A DNA stretch of 64,000 bases from Mycolicibacterium sp. MU0053 (GCF_963378095.1 NZ_OY726397.1:2666001-2730000); one strand, 5' to 3'. Numbered from the stretch's first letter, positions 51,685 through 61,234 are shown. Notes: generated by a model from the sequence alone, not told the origin. Made by a program: numbers and translations.

Positions 51685-52809
51685 GTGCCTCGGTACCAAT
51701 TGCCCAGCGTCGCCGATCTGATCGAACTCGGACGCCAACATCAACATGCGATCACGGTCTACGCCCAGACTGCGCCCGGCGCCGACCATCGCGAAAACAA
51801 TTTGCTGACGGTGAAAAGTGCCGTCGACAGAGCCCTGCGCACGGTGCGCGAGTCCGGTGCCAGCCGGGCCGTCGAGACCCAGCTGCGCCAACACTGGGAC
51901 CGTATCGCCGGATCCGACCTGTGGGGCAATCTGTCCCGCTCGCTGGCGATCTTCATCGCAGACGACGTCCATGAGGTGTACGTGCTGCCCAACGCGTTGG
52001 AGACGCAGCTGCAGGTCGGCCAGTATTTCGACATCGGCCAGCTGGTTCGCGCCGTCACCACACCGCAAGAGGCCTATGCGCTCACGTTGTCCGCCGACGG
52101 CTGGAATCTCTGGCACGCGACCGCCTCCAGCCGAGCCGAGGAAATGACTCTCGGCGGCGAATACGCCGCGGACGCGGCCGAAGCGACCAACCGCGCCACC
52201 ATCCGCGGTCGGGGCCAGTTGGGTCGGCTGGTCGGCGACGAAGGCAAGAAGACCCTGTTGGAGACGTACGCCAAACGGGTGGCAGATGCCGTGGATTCGG
52301 AGTTGGGGCAGGCCGATCCGGACCGGGCCCAAGATCTGTTCCTCTTCGCCACCGACCCGCTGCTCGATCTGTACCGCAACCTCGACCACAAGCGCCGGGT
52401 CGTCGCGGTTCCCGGGGCACCCGACGAGTTGCGACCCGATCAGATCGACGACGCGATCCGCAAGGCCCTGCCCAAGATCAATGCGGAACGGGTCAACTCC
52501 CGGCTCGAGGAGATCGGGGATGCGGTCAGCCGCGGACTGGTCGCCTCCGACATCGCCGATATCGCCCGCGCCGCCGTCGCGGGCGCGGTCTCCACCCTGG
52601 TCTACAACTTCACCGTCGACGTGCTGGGCCTGATGAACGATGCCACCGGCGAGGTGGACTACACCCCCGAGGGCTACGATCTGCTGTCTCGGATAGCGGT
52701 GACCGTGCTCGACAAGGGTGGTCGTGTGGTTGCCGTCCGGAACGACGAGATCAGCGCCGGGATCTGGAACGGTACCGCTATCGCGAAGTTGCGGTTCGCG
52801 TTGAGTTGA
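51685..52809 (+). CDS. baeRF11-family protein (archaeo-eukaryotic release-factor fold)
   Basis: This 374-residue protein starts at GTG 51685, 5 bp after AAGGAG; the GTG at 51679 would overlap that site. The sequence (YQLPSVADLIELG, HQHAITVYAQT, SLAIFIADDVHEVYVLPN, YFDIGQLVRAV) matches the baeRF11 family, related to eRF1/Pelota. The family is thought to act on ribosomes or stress, but the role is not proven. Its last 32 bp overlap the convergent epimerase gene. Confidence 0.85.
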   Translation: MPRYQLPSVADLIELGRQHQHAITVYAQTAPGADHRENNLLTVKSAVDRALRTVRESGASRAVETQLRQHWDRIAGSDLWGNLSRSLAIFIADDVHEVYVLPNALETQLQVGQYFDIGQLVRAVTTPQEAYALTLSADGWNLWHATASSRAEEMTLGGEYAADAAEATNRATIRGRGQLGRLVGDEGKKTLLETYAKRVADAVDSELGQADPDRAQDLFLFATDPLLDLYRNLDHKRRVVAVPGAPDELRPDQIDDAIRKALPKINAERVNSRLEEIGDAVSRGLVASDIADIARAAVAGAVSTLVYNFTVDVLGLMNDATGEVDYTPEGYDLLSRIAVTVLDKGGRVVAVRNDEISAGIWNGTAIAKLRFALS

Positions 52810-53800
52810 CGCCGCTTCGCGCCACATAGCATTCGGCCGCGCGACGGATCGCATGCTCGGTGGGCGCCGGGGTCCAGCCCAGCTCGCGCGTCGCCTTCCC
52901 GTGGTCGGCCGGCGAGGTCAACGTCAGCAGTCGCACGCTGGTGCTGGTCAGCGGGATGTCGCGGCGGGTGAGGTAACCGACCAGGTCCAGGAGGCGTCCG
53001 ACGGCGCGCACGGCCGCCATCGGGATGCCGAACCGGGGCGGTCGGGCGCCGACGGCTTCGGCTGCGGCGGTGAGCATTTCACGCTGACTCATGTACCGCT
53101 CCGAGATGATGTAGCGTTCGGCCACCCGGCCGCGCTCGGCGGCCAGCGCCATCGCCTCGGCGACGTCGTCGATGCCGACCACCTCCGCCCCCACGCCGCG
53201 TAGGTAGAACGGCATCTTGCCGAGCGCCGCGAGCTGGACGAAGGTGCCCTGCCGGGGTTGCCAGTCGGGCGGGCCGTAGGGGTTGGACACGTTCAACGCG
53301 ACGGCGGGCACCCCGCGCTCGCGGGCGTAGGTCAGCACGAGTTCTTCGGCCTGGCGCCGGGATTCGATGTAGGCGCCGCCCTCGCCGGGCCAGTTGAACG
53401 GGGTGTCTTCGGTCACCGATTCGCCGTTGCGGCCCACGGCGATGGTGCCGATCGTGCTCAGGAAGACGAAACGATGCAGGTCGGCTTCGGCCGCGACATC
53501 GAGGACCCGGCGCAGGCCTTCGACATTGGTTTGAAAAAGGGGCCGCGGGTCCCGTAGTTCGGCCCGGACGTCGACCACGCAGTAGTAGACGACGTCGCAG
53601 CCCGTCATCGCGGTGGCCACCGCCTCCGAATCGAAGATGTCGCCGTAGAACTTCGCCACGTCCAGGCCGTCGATGCCTCTGGTGGAACTCGTCTTTCGCA
53701 ACAGCACCCGAACGTCGTCGCCGCGGGCCACCAGATGCCGAGTGACGCTGGCACCCACGTTGCCGCTCGCACCCATGACAAGCGCTGTTCGATTGTTCAT
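52778..53800 (-). CDS. NAD-dependent epimerase (dihydroflavonol-reductase-like)
   Basis: This 340-residue extended SDR starts at ATG 53800 (MNNRTALVMGASGNVG). It has the cofactor motif, the FLSTIGTIAVGRNG segment with catalytic Ser, and Y-I-E-S-R-R-Q in place of the usual YxxxK (Tyr then Arg, not Lys, at the fourth position), which is a variation worth noting. The substrate is unknown. It is read leftward and overlaps baeRF11 at its 3' end. Confidence 0.83.
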   Translation of the reverse strand: MNNRTALVMGASGNVGASVTRHLVARGDDVRVLLRKTSSTRGIDGLDVAKFYGDIFDSEAVATAMTGCDVVYYCVVDVRAELRDPRPLFQTNVEGLRRVLDVAAEADLHRFVFLSTIGTIAVGRNGESVTEDTPFNWPGEGGAYIESRRQAEELVLTYARERGVPAVALNVSNPYGPPDWQPRQGTFVQLAALGKMPFYLRGVGAEVVGIDDVAEAMALAAERGRVAERYIISERYMSQREMLTAAAEAVGARPPRFGIPMAAVRAVGRLLDLVGYLTRRDIPLTSTSVRLLTLTSPADHGKATRELGWTPAPTEHAIRRAAECYVARSGVNSTRTATSR

Positions 53801-54025
53801 CGCGGGCCAGCCTACGGTAGGGCATGACAGACACGGCTCGGTTTGTAAGGTAGTCGCCATGTTGTCCAGCACTGCGCGCGGGCCGGCGCAGTGGCCAGGC
53901 CGAGGCACGGGTGATCGGCGCCGACGGGCAGGTCGCGCTGACCGCCCAGCTCACGGCCTACCGTTGAACGGCGACCCCCACCGACCCCCATTCCGCGGCG
54001 TGCCGCGCGGTGTCAGGATGGGTCG

Positions 54026-54526
54026 ATGACAGACCGTGACCGGGACGAACTCGGGAAGGCGCGCAATCTGCGACCGCGCGACGAGCTGGGCCGCCCATTG
54101 CCCTACGGGGCCGACGGCGTCGCTCGCATCCCCGACGACCTGACCCTCGCGGCGGCCGACACGCTGTCCTACGCCCAGGAGTTGCTGGATCGCGGACTCG
54201 CGTTCAACGCCCACGAAGTCCTCGAGGCCGCCTGGAAGAACGCGCCGGACTCCGAGCGTGAGATGTGGCAGGGATTGGCGCAGTTGGCCGTCGGCATCAC
54301 CCACATCCAGCGCGAAAACACCACCGGCGCAACGACCGTATTGCAGCGGGCGGCAGACCGATTGGCCGCCCAGAGCATGGCGGCCCCGCATGGCATCGAC
54401 CTCGTCGGGCTGATCGCGCATGCCCGTGCCTTGATCGAGGATCTGGCCCAGGACACCGCGATCGCTGCCGAGCGGTTGCGGCCCGCGTTGCGGCAGGACA
54501 ACCCGGACGAGGGGAATCGACGTTGA
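54026..54526 (+). CDS. DUF309 domain protein
   Basis: This 166-residue protein starts MTDRDRDELGKARNL. The DUF309 signature is YAQELLDRGLAFNAHEVLEA and MWQGLAQLAVGITHIQRENT, a short helical domain of unknown function. It ends with a TTGA overlap on the MFS gene, so the two are translationally coupled. Confidence 0.88.
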   Translation: MTDRDRDELGKARNLRPRDELGRPLPYGADGVARIPDDLTLAAADTLSYAQELLDRGLAFNAHEVLEAAWKNAPDSEREMWQGLAQLAVGITHIQRENTTGATTVLQRAADRLAAQSMAAPHGIDLVGLIAHARALIEDLAQDTAIAAERLRPALRQDNPDEGNRR

Positions 54527-55782
54527 GCTATCTCGGCGAGCTGCGCACCAACTGGCGGCCCCTGGTCGCGGCGACGGCGGGGTTGAGCGCCGGCCTGAGC
54601 CTGATGGCGTACCTGAACGCAGTGATGGCACCGCAGTTCCTGGAGGTGTTCGGTTGGAGCCGCTCGGATTTCGCGCTCTCCGGCGTGATCACGCTGCTGA
54701 CGTTCGTGTTCCTGCCGGTCTACGGGCGGCTCACCGACATCTTCGGGGTGCGTCGGATCGCGGCGGTCGGCGTGATCGGACTGCCCGCCTGCTGGGCCTC
54801 CTACGCGCTGATGTCCGGACCCATCTGGCAGTACCTGGCGATCACGGTCGCCATGGTCGGATTGGGGGTCGCGACCACCCCGGCCATCTACAGCCGGGTC
54901 GTCGCAACGGTTTTCGATCGGTCGCGCGGGCTCGCGTTGGCCATCGCGATTTCGGGTCCGCCGCTGCTCGGTGCCGTCGGAGCCCCGGCGGTGGACGCGG
55001 TCAACCAGGCCCATGGCTGGCGGGCGGGCTGCCTCGTCATCGCGGGCGCCATCGCCGTGATCGGGACCGCCGCCCTGGTGCTGCTGCCCGGCGAGGATCC
55101 GGAGCTGCGACGGGACCGCGGTGCGGCGAAGGCCGGCCGCGACTATCGCGCGATCGCGCGCAGCCCGGTGTTCTGGATCCTGCTGGGCGGTGTGCTGCTG
55201 TGCAACCTCTACCACTCGGTGACCACCACTCAGCTCGGCGTGGTGCTGAGCGATTCGCTGGGATCCGGCGAGGCGGTGGCGCTGCTGGTCGCGATCTTCG
55301 CGGTCGCCGTGATCGTCGGTCGCTTCTCCTGTGGCCTCGCCTTGGACCGGCTGCCGCCCCACAAGGTCGCCGCGGTGGCGATGGCGCTGCCCGGTCTGGG
55401 CTGCTTGATCATCGCCGCGCCCTGGGACAGCTTCGCGGTCCTGGTGCTGGCGGTCTGTTGCCTGGGCGCGGCCTGGGGTGCCGAAGGCGACGTCATCGCC
55501 TACCTGGTGGCGCGGCGGTTCAACCTGACGATCTACAGCACCGTGCTGAGCATATTGTCGGCCGCCATCGGGGTGTCCTCGGCGCTCGGGGCGCTGATCC
55601 TCAGCCGAACCCTGCAGGTCAGTGACAGTTTCAACGGTTTTCTGATCTTCGCCGGTGCCGCCGCGTTCATCGGCGGCGCGCTGTTCCTGCTGCTGGGCCG
55701 AGCGGCCTCGGCGGCCCAGATCGCACCGGTCGCCGGGGACCGCGCCGGCGGTACAGCTACTGCGACCAGTGCGCGGCGGTGA
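54523..55782 (+). CDS. Major facilitator superfamily transporter
   Basis: This 419-residue protein starts at TTG 54523 (LSYLGELRTNWRPL), overlapping the DUF309 stop by 4 bp. Twelve membrane helices are visible. The A-like loop GRLTDIFGVRRIAAVG lies between helices 2 and 3, and GRFSCGLALDRLPPHKVAA marks the second half. It is of the oxalate/formate-type or MCT-like branch by general layout. The substrate cannot be assigned. Its 3' end overlaps the convergent phosphotransferase gene by 26 bp. Confidence 0.87.
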   Translation: MSYLGELRTNWRPLVAATAGLSAGLSLMAYLNAVMAPQFLEVFGWSRSDFALSGVITLLTFVFLPVYGRLTDIFGVRRIAAVGVIGLPACWASYALMSGPIWQYLAITVAMVGLGVATTPAIYSRVVATVFDRSRGLALAIAISGPPLLGAVGAPAVDAVNQAHGWRAGCLVIAGAIAVIGTAALVLLPGEDPELRRDRGAAKAGRDYRAIARSPVFWILLGGVLLCNLYHSVTTTQLGVVLSDSLGSGEAVALLVAIFAVAVIVGRFSCGLALDRLPPHKVAAVAMALPGLGCLIIAAPWDSFAVLVLAVCCLGAAWGAEGDVIAYLVARRFNLTIYSTVLSILSAAIGVSSALGALILSRTLQVSDSFNGFLIFAGAAAFIGGALFLLLGRAASAAQIAPVAGDRAGGTATATSARR

Positions 55783-56710
55783 GCGGCGGTGCGGATCGCC
55801 ACTGCTCGATGACCGGGGCCAGGGACTCCACCAGCAGCGGAAGTTCGGGCGCCATGGCCAGGGCCGCGACCGCCGCCAGCGTTGCGGCCGCCTCGGTGAG
55901 GCGCAGGACGCGCTCATCGAGCCGGCGCAATCCCAACCGCACGGCCGCCTCGTCATAGGCGGCCACCCCCGCCGGACCGGCCATCGCCAGATCGGACTCC
56001 GCCGGCGCCGAGGTGACCAGCTCAAAGTCCGACCACCTACTCCCCTCGGCGGTCCTGATCAGGTTGTAGAACGGCGCGTCGCCGTGAACCGTCTGAACTC
56101 CCACGCCGGGAAAGGCCGCGTGCCACCCCGCGCGCGACCCGATCATGGGCCGCAGCAGCGACCATTCGCGTTGCGCTCGTTGCACATCGGGCGCAGCCAG
56201 CAGGTCCGGGCGTCGCGCGAGTACGGTCAGCGCCGCGGGAATGTAAGTGTTGAACGGCCGCCAGAACCCCAGTTCGCGGTCGTCGTAGTCGCGAAGCGCC
56301 GCGTGCAACCGCGCGGTCTGCTCGCAGCCGAGCGCCACGTCGAGCCCGGCGTCCGGGACCTCCTCGACGTACTCCCAGAACGTCATCGAGAACCCCTCGC
56401 GCTGAACCGGTGCACGCGGAACCAACGGGCTGGGCGCCACCACCGGATGGCCGCGATCAGCCAGCCAGCCCGCCACCGCGAGCTCCGCGCGTTGCTGAGC
56501 CGACTGCTGCTCGGGAGATTGCGCGAACGCCGGGGGTAGCACCGTCGGCACCCGCACCACCACCGGAGCCGGCGCGAGATGGACGATCACCGAGAACACG
56601 TCGTAGAGCACTCGCGGGTCCTTGACCACCAGCCCGAACTGCCGCCCGGCGGTGGCGGCGGCGCGCACCGCGCGGGCGGTCCGGGCCGCGATCTGATCTG
56701 GGGTCAGCAT
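55757..56710 (-). CDS. Phosphotransferase (APH-like) family protein
   Basis: This 317-residue protein starts at ATG 56710 (MLTPDQIAARTARAV). The kinase-like fold is indicated by VHGDAPFYNLIRT (catalytic loop with HGD and Asn) and WSDFELVTSAPAESDLA (the usual Mg-binding Asp in DFE). Members phosphorylate small molecules or have a homologous fold. It is read leftward, divergent from the signalling operon. Confidence 0.83.
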   Translation of the reverse strand: MLTPDQIAARTARAVRAAATAGRQFGLVVKDPRVLYDVFSVIVHLAPAPVVVRVPTVLPPAFAQSPEQQSAQQRAELAVAGWLADRGHPVVAPSPLVPRAPVQREGFSMTFWEYVEEVPDAGLDVALGCEQTARLHAALRDYDDRELGFWRPFNTYIPAALTVLARRPDLLAAPDVQRAQREWSLLRPMIGSRAGWHAAFPGVGVQTVHGDAPFYNLIRTAEGSRWSDFELVTSAPAESDLAMAGPAGVAAYDEAAVRLGLRRLDERVLRLTEAAATLAAVAALAMAPELPLLVESLAPVIEQWRSAPPLTAAHWSQ

Positions 56711-57056
56711 TGCGGCCAGTATCGATCGGATCCGTTGCCGCGTCGAGCCAATTAGCGGTGGCGAGCAGAAACAGGTGGCCGTGGCGCCGACTACCGCCCT
56801 GATGGCAAGACGGCAAACGATTGCTGCATCGGCAACGCCACGGCCAGCCCGTGCTGAAACCGTAACAGATGAACACCTGAACAGTTGAACAGATGAGGGG
56901 ACTTCCTCGGGGAGATAGTAGATTTCGCCGTCCCGGAATCGACGTGACGCCGCCACCGGGGTCCTTTGCAGCTACCCCAATCCGGCCACTCCGTGTTCGT
57001 TCACGAGGCCCAGACCGGTATCGTTCGGAGCATCAAAACTCACAAATGGCCAGGCG
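56711..57056. other. 346-bp divergent promoter region with a tandem TGAACA repeat
   Basis: This lies between the leftward phosphotransferase and the rightward phosphatase. Three copies of TGAACA at 8-bp spacing occur at 56869-56890 (ATGAACAC, CTGAACAG, TTGAACAG), followed by ATGAGGGG. No clear promoter was picked. Confidence 0.45.
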
Positions 57057-58265
57057 ATGCGCCAATCGAATGACACCGGATTCGCCCCGGCACCCGCCGA
57101 TGACACGCGTCATCACCGTCTGACGCTGCTGTTGGTCGAGGATGACCCGGGCGATGCCGTGTTGGTTGAGGAACTCGTCGCCGAGGCGTTGACCGACGCC
57201 ACGGTGGTCTGGGTGCCGTCGATGAGCGAAGCGGAACGGCAACTCGACACGGCGCGGCCGGACTGTGTGCTGCTGGACATGAACCTGCCGGACACGCTGG
57301 GCAACGCGGCCCTGGGCCGGATGACGGCACTGGACCCGACCCTGCCCGTCGTCGTGCTCACCGGCTTGGCCGATGAGCACTTCGGCGTCTCCGCGGTGGC
57401 CTCCGGCGCGCAGGACTACCTGGTCAAGGGCCTCGTCGAACCGGACATGCTGCGCCGTGCGGTGCTCTATGCCATGGAACGCAAGCGCGCCGAATGGACC
57501 GCGGTCGAATTGCACGCCAGCGAAATGCGGGAGCGGGAGAACGCGCGACTCGAACGCGGCCTGCTGCCGTCTCCGCTGCTACTCGACGACGCCGGTGTCG
57601 ACATCGTGGCTCGGTATCGCCCCAGTCGCGAGAACTCGCTGGTCGGCGGCGATTTCTACGACTTCGTCCAGACGCCGGACCGCACCGTACACGTGGTGGT
57701 CGGCGATGTCGCCGGGCACGGCCCGGACGAGGCGGCACTGGGGGTCGCGCTGCGGATCGCCTGGCGCGCCCTGACCTTCGCGGGGTTGCGAGGTACCGAC
57801 CGGATGCGCGAGTTGAACCGCATCCTGCAGGTCGAGCGGGCCGGAACCGGCATCTTCGCCACGGTGATGAGCCTGGCGATCCCGCCCCAAGGCCCCATGA
57901 TCAACGCGGTTCGCGCGGGCCACCCCGGCATGCTGCTCCACCACAACGGCACGGTCCAATGGGTGATGCCGCCCGGCGCGCCGGCGCTCGGAGTGCACCG
58001 CGGCGACTGGCCCGCCGACCAGGTCGAACTCCCGGCCGGTGCGGGCCTGGTGATGCTCACCGACGGGTTGTTCGAAGGCCACTCCGGCCGCGGAAATGAC
58101 CGGCTGGGTGAGGACGGACTGTTGGAGTTGGCGCGGTCGGTCGCGCACCTTCCCGGCGTGGAGTTCGTCGATGCCCTCATCGACGGCGCGGAACGGCGCG
58201 CGCAGAAGCACGGCGGCATCACCGATGACATCGCGGTAGTTCGGGTGGAGCGCCATCAGTGGTGA
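57057..58265 (+). CDS. Receiver-PP2C (SpoIIE-type) phosphatase response regulator
   Basis: This 402-residue protein has an N-terminal receiver domain (about 22-140, D74 as phosphoacceptor in VLLDMNLPD, K124 in YLVKG) and a C-terminal SpoIIE/PP2C-type phosphatase (about 165-400, FYDFVQ, VVVGDVAGHGPDEAALGVAL, VMLTDGLFEGHS). The phosphatase motifs hold the metal Asp residues. It probably dephosphorylates an anti-anti-sigma factor when the receiver is phosphorylated. It overlaps the kinase gene, so the three genes form one operon. Confidence 0.93.
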   Translation: MRQSNDTGFAPAPADDTRHHRLTLLLVEDDPGDAVLVEELVAEALTDATVVWVPSMSEAERQLDTARPDCVLLDMNLPDTLGNAALGRMTALDPTLPVVVLTGLADEHFGVSAVASGAQDYLVKGLVEPDMLRRAVLYAMERKRAEWTAVELHASEMRERENARLERGLLPSPLLLDDAGVDIVARYRPSRENSLVGGDFYDFVQTPDRTVHVVVGDVAGHGPDEAALGVALRIAWRALTFAGLRGTDRMRELNRILQVERAGTGIFATVMSLAIPPQGPMINAVRAGHPGMLLHHNGTVQWVMPPGAPALGVHRGDWPADQVELPAGAGLVMLTDGLFEGHSGRGNDRLGEDGLLELARSVAHLPGVEFVDALIDGAERRAQKHGGITDDIAVVRVERHQW

Positions 58266-59869
58266 CTCCCCTGCCCCGGCGGCGACTCACCGTGCAGGGC
58301 TGGTTGGTGCTGGTGCTGTCGCTGATGGGCGTTGTGGTGCTCGTGTGCGGGGTTGCCACGGCATTGCTACTGAGTCGCGCCGACCGGGTGTCGCAGGAGC
58401 TCAGCGAGGAGATCCAACCGTCGCGCGTCGCGGCCTACCAGCTCCAGGGCGCGCTGCGCGATCAGGAGTCCGCAGTGCGCGGCTATTTGATCGCGGCGGA
58501 CCGGCAGTTCCTGGACCCCTATTACGCGGGTCAGACGGCCGAAGCGGAGGCGGCAGCCGAGATCCGGCAGCGAGTCCCCGACCGACCGCAACTCATCGCG
58601 GACCTCGATGCGATCCAGAAGGCCGCCGCCGACTGGCGCGCCACCTACGCCGAACGCCAGATCGCGACGGTGACACCGGGGTCGACGGTGGTGCTCAACA
58701 CCGCGGCCGCCGAGCAGGGTAGGGCTCAGTTCGATCACATCCGGACCCTTTTCGACGAGCAGAGCGGACACCTGCTCGAGGCGCGCAGCGACAGCATCGC
58801 CGATCTGGAGCGGGCGCAGTCCTGGCGCAACGGGGTGTTGATCGCGATGCTGCTGGCCTTCATGTGCACGGCGATTTTGCTCGCGGTCCTGATGCGCAAC
58901 GCGGTCACCCGGCCGTTGGAGGCCCTGGCCGCCGCCTGCCGACGGATCACCGAGGGCAACTTCGACGAGCGGATCACCCCGCGCGGGCCCAAGGACATCC
59001 GCGCCATCGCCACCGATGTGGAGGACATGCGCCAGCGGATCGTCGACGAACTCGAGGTGTCGCGAGCCGGGCGGGCCGTGTTGGCGGAGCAGGCCGAAGC
59101 CCTCGACGAGCAAGCCGTGGAACTGCGCAGGTCCAACGCCGAGCTCGAACAGTTCGCCTACGTGGCCTCCCACGATCTGCAGGAACCGCTGCGCAAGATC
59201 GCCTCGTTCTGCCAGCTCCTCGAGAAGCGGTACGGCGACCAGCTCGACGATCGCGGCCACGAATACATCAAGTTCGCGGTCGACGGCGCCAAGCGGATGC
59301 AGATCCTCATCAACGATCTGCTCACGTTCTCCCGGGTGGGCCGACTCAACACGAAGCTGGCCGAGGTTCCCCTCGACGCCGCGCTCGACCACGCGTTGGA
59401 CAACCTCTCCAACGTGGTCGAGGAATCCGGGGTTCAGCTCGTCCGGCCCGAGCAACCGCTGCCGACCATCGCCGGCGACCCCACCCTGCTGACCATGCTG
59501 TGGCAGAACCTCATCGGCAACGCGGTGAAGTTCCGCCGTCCGGACCTACCACCCAAGGTGGTCATCGACTGCGGACCCGCACCGGAGGAGCACGGCGACG
59601 GCTGGCTGATCTGTGTCTCCGACAACGGTATTGGGATACCCGACGAGTTCACCGAGAAGGTCTTCGTGATCTTCCAACGCTTACATGGACGTGACGTTTA
59701 CACCGGCACCGGAATCGGGCTGGCGCTGTGTAAGAAAATCGTGGAGTATCACGGCGGCACCATCTGGATCGACACCTCGTACACCGACGGGACCCGATTC
59801 TGCCTCACATTGCCGTTGGCCGTGGACGACGGTGCCACGGTCGAGAAGGAAGGAATCGCCCATGCCTAG
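58259..59869 (+). CDS. CHASE3-type membrane histidine kinase
   Basis: This 536-residue kinase has an N-terminal membrane helix (about 15-38), a CHASE3-like sensor region with the RGYLI motif (about 40-185), a second helix (190-212), a HAMP linker (213-270), and a HisKA domain with H305 in YVASHDLQEPL. The ATPase domain has the N box in LIGNAVKF and G boxes in DNGIGIPDEF and GTGIGLALC. The start is GTG 58259 or the next GTG at 58262. It is expected to phosphorylate the Rcp1-like protein and perhaps the phosphatase's receiver. Confidence 0.93.
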   Translation: MVTPLPRRRLTVQGWLVLVLSLMGVVVLVCGVATALLLSRADRVSQELSEEIQPSRVAAYQLQGALRDQESAVRGYLIAADRQFLDPYYAGQTAEAEAAAEIRQRVPDRPQLIADLDAIQKAAADWRATYAERQIATVTPGSTVVLNTAAAEQGRAQFDHIRTLFDEQSGHLLEARSDSIADLERAQSWRNGVLIAMLLAFMCTAILLAVLMRNAVTRPLEALAAACRRITEGNFDERITPRGPKDIRAIATDVEDMRQRIVDELEVSRAGRAVLAEQAEALDEQAVELRRSNAELEQFAYVASHDLQEPLRKIASFCQLLEKRYGDQLDDRGHEYIKFAVDGAKRMQILINDLLTFSRVGRLNTKLAEVPLDAALDHALDNLSNVVEESGVQLVRPEQPLPTIAGDPTLLTMLWQNLIGNAVKFRRPDLPPKVVIDCGPAPEEHGDGWLICVSDNGIGIPDEFTEKVFVIFQRLHGRDVYTGTGIGLALCKKIVEYHGGTIWIDTSYTDGTRFCLTLPLAVDDGATVEKEGIAHA

Positions 59870-60302
59870 CGGCGACGGCCCCATCGATGTCCTGTTGGTC
59901 GAGGACGATCCGGGCGATGAACTCATCACGCGAGAAGCGTTCGAGCACAATAAGATCAACAACACCTTGCACGTCGCGCACGACGGCGAGGAGGGGTTGG
60001 ACTTCCTCTACCGGCGGGGCAACTTCGCCGACGCACCGCGGCCCGACCTGATCCTGCTGGACCTGAATCTGCCGAAGTACGACGGCCGGCAGCTGCTGGA
60101 GACCATCAAGTCCGATCCGGACCTGTGCCACATCCCGGTGGTGGTGCTGACGACTTCCTCGGCCGAGGAAGACATCCTGCGCAGCTACAAGCTGCACGCG
60201 AACGCGTATGTCACCAAGCCGGTCGACCTCGACCAGTTCATGAGCGCGGTGCGCCAGATCGACGAGTTCTTCGTCCAGGTGGTTCGACTGCCCCAGTTCT
60301 AG
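59862..60302 (+). CDS. Rcp1-like single-domain response regulator
   Basis: This 146-residue receiver starts at ATG 59862. D67 (LILLDLNLPKYDG) is the phosphoacceptor, with K119 in VTKP. The LLVEDDPGDE acidic pair is standard. There is no output domain. Such Rcp1-type proteins act as phosphate relays between a kinase and another protein. It overlaps the kinase stop by 8 bp and ends 4 bp inside the convergent LLM gene. Confidence 0.93.
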   Translation: MPSGDGPIDVLLVEDDPGDELITREAFEHNKINNTLHVAHDGEEGLDFLYRRGNFADAPRPDLILLDLNLPKYDGRQLLETIKSDPDLCHIPVVVLTTSSAEEDILRSYKLHANAYVTKPVDLDQFMSAVRQIDEFFVQVVRLPQF

Positions 60303-61234
60303 ATCGCGTCGATGACCGTGGCGCCGAACCGCTCCAGCGCCTCGGTCGCGGGCGCCACACCGTCACCCGGGATCTGGACGTTCACCCAGGTGACACCGGC
60401 GGCCGCCAACCGTTGCAGATCGCTCAGGTATTCGTCCGCGTTGAAGTCGTCATCGCCGGGTCCCTTGCCGTGCAGCGGCGAGAACGCGATGTCGGCCGAG
60501 CCCGGATCGCGGCCGGCCGCTTCGAGTCGGCGGTGCAGATCGGCGACGAGTTCGGCGAGTCGCTCGACCGAATCCAGCGGCGCGGTTTTCGCCGTCTGCG
60601 CCAATCCTGCCGGGGCCGGGAACGGGCACCAACCGTCGCCGTAGCGGACCACGCGGCGCCGCGCCGCGACGGTGTTGCCACCGATCCAGATCGGCGGGTG
60701 CGGCCGCGCGACCGGACGCGGATGGGCGGTGATGCCGCGGGCGCTGAAGTGCTTGCCCTCGAACGTCAGGTCGTCGGTGGTCCACGCCGCGCGGATCACC
60801 TCCAGCGCTTCCTCGAAAAGCTCGGCGCGTTCGTCGAACTCGACGCCGAGCGCAGCGAATTCTCGGCGCAGGTACCCGACGCCGACGGCCAGGGTAAACC
60901 GGCCGTCGGAGAGCAGGTCCAGCGTGGCGGCCGCCTTGGCCACCACGAACGGGTTGCGGTACGGCAGTACCACGATGTTCGGGATCAACCGGAGGGTCGT
61001 CGTGTGGGCGGCCGCGAAACTCATTGCCACGAACGGGTCGAGCGCGTCATGGCCGCCGTTCTCGAGCCAGCGCTGCGAGGGCGCCGGATGATCGGTGAAG
61101 CCGAAGCCGTGGAACCCGGCCTTTTCCGCTGCCACCGCAATGGCGGTGATCCCGGCGCCCGAGACCACGTCCGGGTGATAGGGATGCGAGTTCATCGGAT
61201 GGGTCATCGTGAAGCGCAGCTGCGAGAGATCCAT
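60299..61234 (-). CDS. LLM-class F420-dependent oxidoreductase
   Basis: This 311-residue luciferase-like enzyme starts MDLSQLRFTMTHPMNSHPY. The TIM-barrel motifs GRFTLAVGVGYLRREFAALG and PHPPIWIGGNTVAARRRVVR are typical of F420-dependent LLM enzymes. Its substrate is unknown. Unlike the split gene at 15157 it is intact. Its 3' end overlaps the response regulator by 4 bp. Confidence 0.9.
   Translation of the reverse strand: MDLSQLRFTMTHPMNSHPYHPDVVSGAGITAIAVAAEKAGFHGFGFTDHPAPSQRWLENGGHDALDPFVAMSFAAAHTTTLRLIPNIVVLPYRNPFVVAKAAATLDLLSDGRFTLAVGVGYLRREFAALGVEFDERAELFEEALEVIRAAWTTDDLTFEGKHFSARGITAHPRPVARPHPPIWIGGNTVAARRRVVRYGDGWCPFPAPAGLAQTAKTAPLDSVERLAELVADLHRRLEAAGRDPGSADIAFSPLHGKGPGDDDFNADEYLSDLQRLAAAGVTWVNVQIPGDGVAPATEALERFGATVIDAI

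Noticed and set aside
54169..56025. 618-codon minus-strand frame opposite the MFS and DUF309 genes
   Set aside because: Low-complexity Arg/Asp/Gln translation with no motif; the plus strand encodes recognisable DUF309 and MFS proteins.
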